DNA of 64,000 nucleotides, taken from Lineus longissimus (lineage: Eukaryota; Nemertea; Pilidiophora; Heteronemertea; Lineidae). The notes beneath the pieces were generated by a model, which was given only the letters and a program-made list of their open reading frames with translations, had not been told where the DNA came from and ran no database searches. Location of the stretch: assembly GCF_910592395.1 (NCBI RefSeq), contig NC_088310.1, positions 6,391,501-6,455,500 on the forward strand, written 5' to 3'. Every line of letters starts with the position of its first letter. Position 1 is the stretch's first letter. This document shows positions 18,001 to 25,707 of the stretch, piece by piece. A program made the translations under genes and the position numbers.

Positions 18001-20995
18001 GTAATTGTTATATAGAGTGGTCTGTGATGTTTTTACCTTATACACACCAATTAGATCCTCTGCTGTAGAAATGCTTTGGTATATCCCTTACAATGTATCT
18101 CCAAATCTCAGCTGCAGCCGTTGGTATCTTGTTTATGGGCCCACCTGGTGGTCACTGAGAGTACTTAACCGCTTCATTTCTTTGTTGTTCGAATCCAGGC
18201 CTTGGTATGCAGATAAGTTTCCGGTGCCAAATGTGTCGTGAACATACATCACGCTACACAGCTTCTTGTTGAAATTCTATTTTATCTGTTCTCAAAGATT
18301 CATCTAGCACTTCACGCTGTGGCCGGCTACTATGGGAACTATTTTCTCACAGAAGTAGTTTTATGAAAACTAATAATGCTAACATTCCAGACTTTAAAAC
18401 TTTAAGATTTTTATGGAAGCCATCACGATCCAGAAACACTTACTATTGCTGAATCGAGATGGGGGGCTCTACCAACTCCCCAGATATGGGAGTTTGATAA
18501 AGATCTCCTCCACACATGCATGGTGGCGATTGTGTTAAACTTTGGCAAAAGCTTCGATAAGCTAAACAAATTTTACTATCTAAATAGTAATAGTAGATGG
18601 TGGTGATGAATCTTTGGTTAAGCTTGGAATAATAGAATTTCATTTCCCGTTGGAAAATGGAGAGTTTGTGATGAAATATTCACGGAAATGGGCACTTGTG
18701 GAAATATTTAAAATCTGTTTGTACAAATTTGTGGGAATTGGGCACTACGGATTTGTTGTTCATGTGTTTGTGTCATAAAGATTTAAACACACACCCTGGT
18801 AATTTCATTATCAATTTATCAATTACATGTTCACTCTTCCATCTCGAGTAAATCATAACGCATGATGCACGCCATGTGGTCACGTGAATTCTATGTAAAC
18901 TATGCCAAAGAAACAAGGTGTTTCAACGTCTTCAGTAAATAGGGGTTTTGGCTAAAACATTGAATAAACTGCAGTCACAATGCTTCTTTGAATTAACTTT
19001 AGCTCTCAGCAAGTGTTGATACAACATGAATTTAGACATTCTACAAACTAAATAGAGGTGTTTTGTTGGCTTGATTGCAGAATCCCTGACAAATGCTTCA
19101 AAGAGGGGTTTTTGGTTAGGGTCAGCCATAGAACATTTGGATTCTGTCAGTGATTCTGAAATAGAGCCATGATGTTGGATGTTTGCGACCACCTCAATAC
19201 CTCACTTTAAATATCTTTCCCCAATGCTTAGTGTGTTCACATCTAGGTGATGCCACTTAGGGGGAGAGGGTGCACATGCTTTCACAGTACATAGTTATGG
19301 TTATGTTTCACCTATTATGGTATTCTACAGGCTTCATGGTCAGTTACAATTGCTGTGCCAGTAACTTATACTGAAGCTAATCCAATGCCTGTGTAAACCA
19401 TGCAGTTCCCACATTAGCTAGCAGTTCCAGCTCTAGTGGAAACAAAGCTTAAGACTTGATTGAGGTTTTTCATATGAGATAACTTCGAAAATTCCATATC
19501 TCTTTTAAATCTGTCAAACCAAAAATAAATTCACCAGCTGTAATTTTAGTGCAATTTCAAGGCCTTTGGAGTTGTTTTCAACATTTGTCACGACTGTGTC
19601 TAATCTTTTCAGCACCGTGATCTGAAGCGTGCTCAGACGGAGACGTTCGTCGCCATGCAGATGGACCAGTACAAGGGAGAGATCGACTTGTATGGCAAAT
19701 ACCACGATTCGTTGTATGACATCTTGGATCAGGTAAGTTAGAGTTTGTGAAGTAGTAGACTGTATTCCTCTGTTAGAGTGCAACATGAGACTGTATTCCT
19801 CCGTTAGAGTGCAACATGAGACTGTATTCCTCTGTTAGAGTGCAACTTGAGACTGTATTTGCCCGTTAGAGTGCAACATGAGGCTGTATTCGCTCGTCAG
19901 AGTGCTACTTGATGGGGTCAAAAGACATGATGTCCTGTACCTCGTTTCATGATAGTCACGTTGGTTGGTGAAAAGCTGATAGTTTAATTCACGTATCTTC
20001 TTGCAGGTGATGAAGGAAAATTTTGCGCAGCAGCATAAGAAGCTTGAGGAGACGCACGATAAGGAAGTGGCCGATTTGAGGAAGAGACAAGATGCACAGA
20101 GTCGAGAGGACATGAAGGGCCTCTCACGAAAACACAAGGATAAATCAGAGTTAGCTAGGTAGGTAGAAACTATTCTACTAAATGGCCTAGCTGACCTTGG
20201 GATGCCCTGATTTTTCATCCCAAAATGGCTTCTGACAGAACTGTCACTTGCCCGAGTACAGTAGAACCTATCTTTTTAGGACACGTTCAGGACTGACAGG
20301 TGTTGTCCTTGATAGAGAGGTGTCCGCTAAGGCAGGTTCCACTGTAATATCTTCCGAAAGACGGCATTTGTCAGGACATTAGAACATAATCCTATCTCTC
20401 AATATCGGGGTCCTGTTTACTGTTCTAAAGACGTGCATAACGAACTGCCTCCTAATGTATACAATCTGGTATTGGTTGCCGTTCAGTTACAACAGAATTT
20501 TGAATATCAAATTCTCTGCAGGGTAAAGAGGGAAGCACAACAGAAGTACATCCAGATTGCCGTGGCCGAGAGGCAAAAGTTCCGTGATTTGTTAGATAGA
20601 AAGAAGGAAGAACTGGAGAAGAGTCAAAAGGAGGTACAGAAGGAGTGTGAGGAGGAGAGAAAAATTGTAAGTCTTAGGCTTATGTTTCAAATCTCCTAGG
20701 ATATCCATCAATTTTGAATCTAATGTGTTAACTATCCTAGGATTGCCGTCAATTTTAAAACTCATTCAACTACCCTAGGACAGCTGTCAATTTTGAAGCT
20801 ACAGGTTATGCTTCAATTCTCCTAGGATATCCGTCCAACTTAGAAGCTATCTTATTAACTGTTCATGCACTTTTTCAGAGAATCGAACAGCTGAAGAAGG
20901 ACTTTGACGAGAAATGTCGGCATCTGAAGGAACAGTTCAGGGCCGACCTGGCTGACGAGGAGGCATCACGGCTCAGCAGCGACGATGAAAGCTAG
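1..20995 (+). CDS. PLCB1: Phospholipase C-beta, PLCB1/2/3 (Plc21C) class, 5'-truncated gene, 26 exons
   Basis: This gene encodes a phosphoinositide-specific phospholipase C-beta, which cleaves PIP2 into IP3 and diacylglycerol at the plasma membrane on activation by Gq. Joining 26 exons gives one uninterrupted frame of 990 codons plus TAG. In window numbering, the X domain is about residues 1-155, the charged X-Y linker 155-285, the Y domain 285-405, C2 410-560, and the coiled-coil C-terminal domain 680-990. The two catalytic His are H19 (SSHNTYL) and H66 (ITHGF). The Ca2+-binding residues N20, E49, D51 and E100 (ILSFENHC) are all present. Motifs such as [26 protein letters not shown] and [14 protein letters not shown] match PLCB1 better than PLCB4. 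The N-terminal PH and EF-hand region lies before the window, so the full protein is probably near 1,300 residues. Every junction but one is GT-AG; one is GC-AG. The tandem neighbour downstream is a PLCB4-class gene. I am confident of the family. The class assignment rests on remembered family sequences and needs a tree. Confidence 0.95.
405..562 (+). CDS. PLCB1: PLCB1-like exon 2: X domain core
   Basis: A TTTTCCAG acceptor leads into 158 nt that end in phase 0 at GTGAGT. It encodes [16 protein letters not shown], then the Ca2+ ligands E49 and D51 in CIELDCWDG, and the second catalytic His, H66, in ITHGFTM. Conservation with animal PLC-beta is nearly complete. Confidence 0.96.
953..1032 (+). 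CDS. PLCB1: PLCB1-like exon 3: X domain, Ca2+ ligand Glu
   Basis: Eighty nt between a TTTCAG acceptor and a GTAAGT donor, phase 0 in and phase 2 out. It encodes the helix [13 protein letters not shown] and the strand VILSFENHC, whose Glu (E100) is the Ca2+ ligand equivalent to E390 of PLC-delta1. Confidence 0.95.
1207..1291 (+). CDS. PLCB1: PLCB1-like exon 4: X domain, followed by a GC donor
   Basis: Eighty-five nt with a TTCCAG acceptor encode SPKQQAKMA then the IFGDLLL segment. The reading frame and homology require the exon to end at ATT (1291), where the intron begins GCAAGT. This is therefore a GC-AG intron. No GT nearby keeps both the frame and the conserved YILEPG junction. Confidence 0.93.
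1292..1488 (+). other. PLCB1: GC-AG intron
   Basis: The 197-bp intron begins GCAAGT and ends TTTCAG. The donor otherwise matches the U1 consensus perfectly at +3 to +6, typical of GC introns. Confidence 0.9.
1489..1573 (+). CDS. PLCB1: PLCB1-like exon 5: end of the X domain
   Basis: Eighty-five nt from a TGTTTCAG acceptor to a GTGAGT donor, phase 0 in and phase 1 out. It encodes [16 protein letters not shown] followed by the basic IIVKNKK run that closes the X domain. The single leftover base is T, which matters for linker splicing. Confidence 0.95.
3155..3166 (+). CDS. PLCB1: PLCB1-like 12-nt micro-exon in the X-Y linker
   Basis: The sequence tgaatgacaccg is preceded by a long pyrimidine tract and ACAG, and followed by GTAGGT. 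Spliced after exon 5 it reads LNDT and stays in phase 1. It is inferred because the next linker exon cannot join exon 5 directly without making a TAG. It is very short, so transcript evidence would be decisive. Confidence 0.6.
3655..3842. repeat. Dispersed 'ggacacct' repeat, copy A
   Basis: It contains tcccaaatggg, then gaggacacctccctattatgg, then gtccttgatagagaa. The same blocks recur at 20.3, 24.7 and 42.4 kb. No coding capacity; probably a non-autonomous transposon family. Confidence 0.6.
5730..5774 (+). CDS. PLCB1: PLCB1-like 45-nt acidic linker exon
   Basis: A TTTTCAG acceptor precedes 45 nt (phase 1 in and out) encoding an acidic [14 protein letters not shown] stretch typical of the autoinhibitory X-Y linker. 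The donor, GTCATT, is weak, which suggests alternative use. Its length is a multiple of three, so inclusion or skipping keeps the frame provided the 12-nt exon is present. Confidence 0.65.
6110..6201 (+). repeat. Tandem repeat, 35-bp unit, about 2.6 copies
   Basis: The unit starts cagagtagagtttacagtaa; copies begin at 6110, 6145 and 6180, the last truncated and missing a few bases. Intronic. Confidence 0.85.
7001..7326 (+). repeat. Degenerate minisatellite, about 40-bp unit, about 8 copies
   Basis: The core cttgctaacaggcaacac recurs every 38-43 bp, with alternating second halves (aaagtagagcgttcca versus gtgagcaagtt). It ends 300 bp before exon 8 of the PLCB1-like gene. Confidence 0.8.
7625..7911 (+). 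CDS. PLCB1: PLCB1-like exon 8: long charged X-Y linker
   Basis: This 287-nt exon runs from a TTTTCAG acceptor to a GTTAGT donor. It encodes a lysine-rich start, then an acidic run ([13 protein letters not shown]) and an [14 protein letters not shown] charged helix. In PLC enzymes an acidic X-Y linker covers the active site and is displaced at the membrane. The Met codon at 7579 lies in the intron in the same frame and is not a start. Confidence 0.9.
8124..8220 (+). CDS. PLCB1: PLCB1-like exon 9: start of the Y domain
   Basis: Ninety-seven nt from a CACAG acceptor to a GTAAGT donor, phase 0 to 1. It encodes the linker end and then [17 protein letters not shown], the opening strand of the Y half of the catalytic barrel. 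Confidence 0.95.
8538..8622 (+). CDS. PLCB1: PLCB1-like exon 10: Y domain
   Basis: Eighty-five nt after a TTTTTCAG acceptor encode ISSFVETQG, which includes the substrate-binding Ser of the family, and [10 protein letters not shown]. The donor, GTATCC, is non-optimal, but frame and homology fix it. Confidence 0.93.
8849..8973 (+). CDS. PLCB1: PLCB1-like exon 11: Y domain substrate-binding loop
   Basis: One hundred and twenty-five nt with a TCTCTCAG acceptor and GTAGGT donor. It encodes [20 protein letters not shown], whose Arg and Tyr in RIYPKG bind the PIP2 head group in PLC-delta1, and then [15 protein letters not shown]. Confidence 0.95.
9181..9335 (+). CDS. PLCB1: PLCB1-like exon 12: end of Y domain, entry to C2
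   Basis: One hundred and fifty-five nt from a CTTTTAG acceptor to a GTATGT donor. It encodes [15 protein letters not shown], the [13 protein letters not shown] motif closing the Y domain, and the start of the C2 domain. The whole exon is strongly conserved in PLC-beta. Confidence 0.95.
9603..9952. mobile_element. TTAA-flanked foldback element, copy 1 (3' end lost)
   Basis: TTAA at 9599-9602 precedes CACCTTCAGCGCCGAACC. Inside, the block gccatcgccatctt(c/t)ag followed by ggaactgaaaagacc occurs four times in alternating orientation, so the DNA can fold into two hairpins. The right end diverges after gaagtccatga near 9952 and lacks the terminal repeat seen in copy 2. It lies in the intron between exons 12 and 13 and has no open frame. 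Confidence 0.85.
10026..10190 (+). CDS. PLCB1: PLCB1-like exon 13: C2 domain
   Basis: A GTAG acceptor and GTAAGT donor flank 165 nt in phase 0. It encodes [20 protein letters not shown] and ends at [14 protein letters not shown], the standard PLC-beta C2 framework that packs against the catalytic barrel. Confidence 0.95.
10406..10505 (+). CDS. PLCB1: PLCB1-like exon 14: C2 domain
   Basis: One hundred nt after TTTCAG encode [13 protein letters not shown] and [14 protein letters not shown], matching the PLCB1 C2 core. The donor is GTAGGG, phase 1. Confidence 0.95.
10799..10903 (+). CDS. PLCB1: PLCB1-like exon 15: end of C2 domain
   Basis: One hundred and five nt encode [20 protein letters not shown] and [10 protein letters not shown], the final C2 strands. 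Phase 1 at both ends, with a GTGAGT donor. Confidence 0.95.
11050..11175 (+). repeat. Degenerate tandem repeat, about 30-bp unit
   Basis: Repeats of gactc(a/g)(g/a)tgcctc with cca(c)agct between them, four to five copies, in the intron after exon 15. Confidence 0.6.
11418..11515 (+). CDS. PLCB1: PLCB1-like exon 16: region just after C2 (proximal CTD)
   Basis: Ninety-eight nt encode [19 protein letters not shown] and an acidic end (LTDDFEVE). In PLC-beta this segment after C2 contains the Gq-binding helix-turn-helix; here ALSNP and QL.VLTDD match it. Phase 0 exit at GTAAGC. Confidence 0.92.
12373..12387 (+). CDS. PLCB1: PLCB1-like 15-nt micro-exon
   Basis: A TTTCCTTCAG acceptor, 15 nt encoding EEEVV, and a consensus GTAAGT donor. 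It is phase 0 at both ends, so it can be included or skipped. Human PLCB1 has an EEEV run at the matching position, which supports it. Confidence 0.75.
12610..12907 (+). repeat. Tandem duplication of a 149-bp unit
   Basis: Copies begin at 12610 and 12759 (gatagcacagtttgttctgg) and differ at only a few positions, so the duplication is recent. The unit ends in a G-rich ggggaggcttggagaagggg stretch. It lies between the two micro-exons 17 and 18. Confidence 0.92.
13693..13722 (+). CDS. PLCB1: PLCB1-like 30-nt micro-exon
   Basis: A TTTCCTTTCAG acceptor, 30 nt encoding [10 protein letters not shown], and a GTAAGA donor. Both ends are phase 0, consistent with a cassette exon in the flexible linker between C2 and the coiled-coil domain. 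Confidence 0.7.
15099..15203. mobile_element. Small hairpin (MITE-like) element
   Basis: The arms ggaccatctccacataagca (from 15099) and the inverse of catgaaactcttatgtagag (from 15175) pair over about 27 bp with few mismatches. Between them is a short palindrome, tggcctcggaggcca. No clear target duplication is seen. Confidence 0.55.
15530..15655 (+). repeat. tRNA-derived SINE-like sequence
   Basis: Box A-like taactgagtgg (15546-15556) and a perfect box B, GGTTCGATCCC (15590-15600), are spaced as in a tRNA promoter. The flanking sequence does not fold as a complete tRNA and has no usable anticodon arm, so I call it a SINE head rather than a gene. Confidence 0.6.
15769..15988 (+). CDS. PLCB1: PLCB1-like exon 19: Ser-rich linker to the coiled-coil domain
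   Basis: Two hundred and twenty nt after TTTTTCAG encode an acidic start ([11 protein letters not shown]), then a low-complexity Ser/Arg-rich segment ([17 protein letters not shown]). It is probably disordered and a possible phosphorylation region. The donor is GTAATT, phase 1. Little family conservation is expected here. Confidence 0.85.
16132..16239 (+). CDS. PLCB1: PLCB1-like exon 20: Gln/Ser-rich linker
   Basis: One hundred and eight nt after CCCTTTTCAG encode [12 protein letters not shown] followed by [14 protein letters not shown], low in complexity. Phase 1 in and out, so it could be skipped. The donor is GTAAGA. Confidence 0.83.
16431..16546 (+). CDS. PLCB1: PLCB1-like exon 21: start of the distal coiled-coil CTD
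   Basis: One hundred and sixteen nt after TTTGCAG encode [19 protein letters not shown] then [12 protein letters not shown]. The pattern EDLKxxKxYxKxxxKxxKELExLxKKHxK is the PLC-beta distal CTD opening helix, which binds membrane and Gq. Donor GTGGGT. Confidence 0.93.
16805..16999 (+). CDS. PLCB1: PLCB1-like exon 22: coiled-coil CTD
   Basis: One hundred and ninety-five nt after TTCTAG encode a continuous charged helix ([19 protein letters not shown] and [20 protein letters not shown]). Phase 0 at both ends. The two longer Met-initiated frames across this interval are shadows of this exon. Confidence 0.92.
17102..17519. mobile_element. TTAA-flanked foldback element, copy 2 (both ends present)
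   Basis: This 418-bp element has inverted terminal repeats of roughly 100 bp: CACCTTCAGCTCCGAACCAC on the left and gtggttcggcgctgaaggtg on the right. It is flanked by TTAA (17098-17101) and TCAA (17520-17523), read as a TTAA target duplication with one change. It has the same four-part internal palindrome as copy 1. TTAA targeting is a mark of piggyBac-type transposons, so it may be mobilised by one; that is inference, since no transposase is present. Confidence 0.85.
17667..17786. mobile_element. Short TIR element
   Basis: Left gttagttagagagttcatag and right ctatacaggaactctctaac form imperfect terminal inverted repeats of about 20 bp around a 75-bp centre. No transposase. The boundary is approximate. 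Confidence 0.45.
19613..19732 (+). CDS. PLCB1: PLCB1-like exon 23: coiled-coil CTD
   Basis: One hundred and twenty nt after CTTTTCAG encode [19 protein letters not shown] and [11 protein letters not shown], part of the long antiparallel helices. GTAAGT donor, phase 0. It follows a 2.6-kb intron that holds a foldback element. Confidence 0.92.
19758..19912 (+). repeat. Minisatellite, 31-bp unit, 5 copies
   Basis: The unit begins gactgtattcctctgttaga and repeats exactly every 31 bp five times, with later copies more diverged. It occupies over half of the 274-bp intron between exons 23 and 24 of the PLCB1-like gene. Confidence 0.93.
20007..20158 (+). CDS. PLCB1: PLCB1-like exon 24: coiled-coil CTD
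   Basis: One hundred and fifty-two nt after TTGCAG encode a charged helix ([37 protein letters not shown]). Phase 2 exit at GTAGGT. Confidence 0.92.
20260..20346. repeat. Dispersed 'ggacacct' repeat, copy B
   Basis: It shares gtccttgatagagaggtgtcc and the end aggttccactgta with copies A and D. It fills part of the short intron before exon 25. Confidence 0.55.
20522..20666 (+). CDS. PLCB1: PLCB1-like exon 25: coiled-coil CTD
   Basis: One hundred and forty-five nt after CTCTGCAG encode [19 protein letters not shown] and a Lys/Glu-rich helix ([19 protein letters not shown]). Phase 0 exit at GTAAGT. Confidence 0.92.
20690..20835 (+). repeat. Degenerate tandem repeat in the last intron
   Basis: The phrase cctaggatatccatcaatttt recurs four times at about 45-bp spacing with changes (ccgtcaatttt, ctgtcaatttt). 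It fills most of the 212-bp intron before the terminal exon. Confidence 0.75.
20879..20995 (+). CDS. PLCB1: PLCB1-like terminal exon and stop
   Basis: After TTTTTCAG, 38 codons end with TAG at 20993-20995. They encode the last helix ([20 protein letters not shown]) and an acidic tail ending SSDDES. Vertebrate PLCB1-3 usually end in a class I PDZ ligand; this end does not look like one. A different last exon in other transcripts cannot be excluded. Confidence 0.93.
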   Translation, partial: RIEQLKKDFDEKCRHLKEQFRADLADEEASRLSSDDES

Positions 20996-23900
20996 GTGCA
21001 CACGTACACTTCTCATCGTGGATGCTCTTTGCACAAGATGGCCACCATCTTGCTTACGTCCGAGTCGAACCGACGACGGCGTTTCACGAATCACGGCTAT
21101 GTTATTGGCGAACTCTTTAACTTTGTGTGTAATCGTTGAGCATACGCTGTAAAACCTCACTATGTCTAAACGTTGCACTTTGGCTGGTTTCAGAGGTGAT
21201 TTACAGGTCATGCGAGCTGCAATTCTCTTGCACTCAAAACCTGTGGATGATGATTAGGAGAATGTTGCATTTTGTGCCACGCTTTGCGGGCGTTCAATCT
21301 GACCATGACAGTAAATCAATAATTGTACAAATAGCAGTATTCATCATAAATGAAGACTTCATGACAGAGGCAGAAGATGTAGTGGTAGTCTTATCTTGAA
21401 ATTGGACCTCATGACATTATTATTACCTACCTATATAGAGGTAGTGAAAGTCTACTTATTCTTGAAATCAAATTAAAGGTGATTTACATAAGGAAGCTGT
21501 AGTTAATTATAGGTGTGGCTGTATTCACAATATTCAATCTTCATGATCGAAATACTAAAAAAGTTAAAAATGTAAGGAAATGTTTTTCACAAATTTTGAT
21601 GTAGGTACTTATTCAATTCTATTCTAGTCAGTTGACGTTGATGTGCACCGTGATCAGCCTGCTTTCTGCATGACTACTTCATAAACAATATTTTGCTGCC
21701 TGGAGACTAAACTTTAATAGTAGGATGATTTCTTGCTGCAAGTAAAAGTCATTTGCCACTTTCAGAGGTTGGAATCTTTGTCGTAACAGCTGATCCGCTT
21801 CATAAGATTTTTTTCGCTCATTACGTCATGGTCAGATGGGAAGTCTGAGGAGCGAATTGCTGACATGCGGGCATGGTACAGCTCTGCCAGGTGCAGAGAC
21901 GACTTCTCTTTCGATGAAGATACTAGTGTATAGAGGGCGCTTTTCAGAGCGGCAAAGTGGTAACTCTCGGGTACCATGTGAATTAACTTGTCCAGTTTGG
22001 AGTTCCTTTCATTTTAAGCAGAGCATGTGATATAGTTAGTGTTACTATTTTAATGATAATATGTGTATACGAAAGTCTTAAGGATATTTCCCATGTACAG
22101 AAGTAGGTGCAATAGATATTTTGTGCTGTGAAGATTGTCTAAATAGAATAATGATGTATATTATTAGAGATAATGATAATTAATTAGTTGACAGTGGTGA
22201 ATGGAACGAAAGTTTCTTTAGAAAGAGAAATTAATATATTTTGATGGGACCCTCATAAATCAATGTGAAGCCTGAACCCCCTTACTCAGGGGTTGATGCC
22301 AAATGGCATCAAACTTGGGTCAAGTTCTCAGCAAACAGTTGTCGATAAAAAAAGATAAGTGTTGACTCCTTTGACATTTTTTGATTTAAAGTTACTTGCA
22401 GACAGTGAAAGATGACATGAAAATGTGGTGACCCTATGATGATAATCATCCCAGGTAAACCAGTGTCGAATCCTATCTCTTGAAAAAAATTACATTGTGT
22501 CAGTGTTGAACGCCTGAGAAGGGGTTATAGGGTTTACATTGACAGCTGCATAAAATTTTATGAAATTTGATTTCATCGCTATTCTTGTCTTCTCTATGCA
22601 TTCTTGCCACTAATGCACAATTCTTCTATAACTTCAAAATGTGGAAACTTCAAAATTGACTGGCTAGTAAGTGCAGAGGCCAACTTCTCTCATAATTGAG
22701 ACCTCTGGAATAGGATACAAGAATATTTGGGGGGGGGGGGGGAGGACACGGAAAAATTGTACTTGTAAAATGCTCATCTATCTCTTGGGATTGAAATTGT
22801 GCATAATTCTAGAGAATTCTATTTTCCTCAGCTTTGCTATTGTTATGGATTTGAAATCTTTGGCCTATTTTTTACTACTTTCATGATGATACATGTACTC
22901 TACAATCGACTTTGTTTTCTACATGCAATCGTACAAAAACTTGCCTGGGTGCCGTGTCCAGAGCGCGAAAGATTTGTCCTTGATTCATGACCACATCGCA
23001 TGCAAAAACAAGCTTGTTCGGTTCTCGATTTGTGACAATATTCAGGTCTTTTAGCCATGACACTTCTGCAACTCTGGCCAGGGTTGAAGAAAATTTATGA
23101 TGCCTACCAACTTCTAGTCATGTTCATGTTTGAGGCAAAAGTATTCCTGTTTGTAGACATGTAGGCCTGATCTAATGCTTTATCAATGATAAGTCTATAT
23201 TTCCTAAAAAAAAGATCGTGGAAAACGCTCACAACACTTTGCATAATGTGCTTTTCTTTATATAGATGAAACTGCCTGTAACTTTATCTGTCTAGTCAAT
23301 GCCTGTCGAAATATTATGTTGCCTGGTCAAGCAAGTTTGATTGGAATCACGTGACCCAGGACTGTAAAATGAGTCGTATGTCGTCAGGATAAAATGGTTA
23401 ACATATTTATGACAGAATTGTTTAAAGATCACAGCCCACTTGCCAAACTGAGACATGAAATCACTGATAAATATTTCAAAACCTTGAGTGACTTGTAAAC
23501 ACTGGTTCACCTGAATATTTAGTTTGTTGTATAATAGCCTAAACTTCTACACACATTGGACTTTTATGCAAGTATGTTGTCAAAAGCATTGTACATTAAA
23601 TTGCATTATAATTGGACAATTAGATGTTTTTTGTCAGTACGTAAGTGACTACTGATACAGAGATTGTAAGATATAAGTTTATATATGTATATTTGTGCAA
23701 AATTGATGAAATATACATGTGTGTATATTTGTTGAAAAGAATCATCCCTACGTGGGTACTTCACTTTTCTTGACAAACACAGCCTCCTTATTCATGGAAG
23801 AACGGACGTGAACAAAAAGGGGAGATTTTTGTCCAATGGTTGGGATGGTGGACTCCCGATGGAGAGGTGGAATCCCTTCCAGGCTGCTTTTTTCTCAAAG

Positions 23901-24592
23901 GGGAGGTCGGTCTCTCAAAGGAGCTGCTCAATCATACGGCACTCGCTTGACAAAGGGCAGTCAAACTGAAGCTTGAACCCAAGATCCTTGTCTCAGGTGA
24001 ACTGAAGCAAGGCAATATCTGCTGTTCGATGCATAAGGAAGCAAAGTGTTTGGCAGGGTAACGAGACACTGTCCTGATTATTTCACTATTTCACTTGTAA
24101 AAACTCTATTTGGTTAACTGTAGATATATCATAACTGGACGAATCATATGTATCTACTCAGATTTTAAATTATTTACACTGTCAAATTAATTGTACAAAT
24201 TTTACGATCATGCATATGAATATATTGTTGCCGTATATGTTTGTATATAGTTTGACATCACAGAGCTGTATTTTTGTGTTGAGATACATCCATGTTTTTC
24301 AGTAGATACATACATGTTTTCAGTGTATTAAAGCTGTTGGTAGAGGGGAGATTTTTCTTGTGCTAAGTGCAGTTACTGTTGTAGTTTGATTGTCTATTTT
24401 GAAGAGTGTATCATATTTGTCATGTGAGGCCAAGTTAACATAGAAATCATGTTGTTAGCTCTCATGAGACAATTGTCACGATTATGTATAACAAAAGAAG
24501 TTTTGAAGCAACACATGGACGGCTTTGTCGACCGTACTTGAGAAATTACTGGTTCATTCTACAGTTCACATCTGAATCCTGGCACGTGACTC

Positions 24593-24598
24593 AATAAA
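24593..24598 (+). terminator. Candidate proximal poly(A) signal AATAAA
   Basis: AATAAA within gactcaataaacgtgaca, a close fit to common metazoan 3' ends. The 3' UTR would be about 3.6 kb. An ATTAAA with GT-rich downstream sequence lies 270 bp upstream. Confidence 0.35.
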
Positions 24599-24715
24599 CG
24601 TGACAACATGCTTTCTAAGTAAACTAGACCTTTGGCGTATTTTAGTTGGGCTTATTGGTCAAATGAAGGCTCATCCTCGAAACCAAGGTCACCAACTACT
24701 GTAAACGAAATGAGA

Positions 24716-24876
24716 GTGGAACCTCCCAAAGCAGACATCCCTCTTTGTCGGACACCCTCTATAAAGGACGCCGCCTTCAGTCCCAAATGGGCCATTACCA
24801 GCTAATTAGACCTCTAATCAGGACACCTCACAATTAAGGACAGCATTTTCCATCCAAAGGGTGTCCTTAAGTACTC
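24716..24876. repeat. Dispersed 'ggacacct' repeat, copy C
   Basis: It begins gtggaacctccc and contains tcccaaatggg, aggacacctcacaattaagg, acagcatttt and aagggtgtcctt. This is the most complete of the four copies. It is partly self-complementary. Confidence 0.65.
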
Positions 24877-25588
24877 TCTTTTGGCTCACCTTTTGTAATT
24901 TGCTGTTCTTGGTGAAATGATAGTCTGAACCTTTGTGGATAATGTCATCTATACATGAATCTGATAAAGCGTCGTTACAGTAGTGAGACTTTTTCTGTTG
25001 TCGGAGGAAGAATAATGCCATTGGTATTCGATCAATTCAGCCCAAGGAGCAAGTGAGGCTATAGCCTCGTGGTAGAAAATGAAGTTGTCCAAGAAGGTCA
25101 TATTAGTTGGAACGTTATGTGGAAAAATACTCCTTGTTCAAAATTGCATCTTGTATATGGTGCATTAAATGAAAAGTTGGTTCCAAAACGTGACATGTAA
25201 ATAAGTTTTTGGCGCTTTGGGGAAAGTGTGAATTCAGTTTGGAATCAACTTGGAAATTTGATATTTCGGCCAATGAAATCAATGTGGATTGAGCTGTTAG
25301 TTTCAAATTTTGCTTTTTGACTTTGAACATACTGGACCTCAGGACTTTCAGATCTGGTAATTACTGCATTTATCGCAAGTGTTTAGCAGCTCTTTACAGC
25401 TGGTCACAATGGAAAGTTGAGATAATTTAGTCAGTCGGACCATCTCATCTATGAGACCAGCGAGCATATGATAATCTTGGACAGTTTGATTTCTTGACGT
25501 GAACCAACATACTGTAAAATACTCATTCGATACTTGACCTACTTATTCTCACTGCATGCTTTGTTCGTCAACTGCCCTTCAGATATCA

Positions 25589-25707
25589 TGGGTAATATGA
25601 ATAAAGACCAGTAAAAGCTTTTACTCAAAATTTCATGTTCATTTACACCAGGCCGTATCCTACAAAACTGAAGTAAAGCATTTACTCGTCTTTATTCATA
25701 TCGCCCA
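25589..25707. mobile_element. 119-bp hairpin (MITE-like) element
   Basis: The left arm starts tgggtaatatgaataaagac; the right arm is its inverse, ending gtctttattcatatcgccca. The arms are about 32 bp with few mismatches. The AATAAA at 25600 belongs to this element and should not be taken as a poly(A) signal. Confidence 0.75.

Larger units (their letters stand above)
17000..19612 (+). other. Intron of the PLCB1-like gene with two transposon-like elements
   Basis: 2.6 kb between exons 22 and 23. It contains foldback copy 2 and a TIR element at 17.7 kb. From 17.8 to 19.6 kb I see no exon or clear repeat. Confidence 0.6.
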
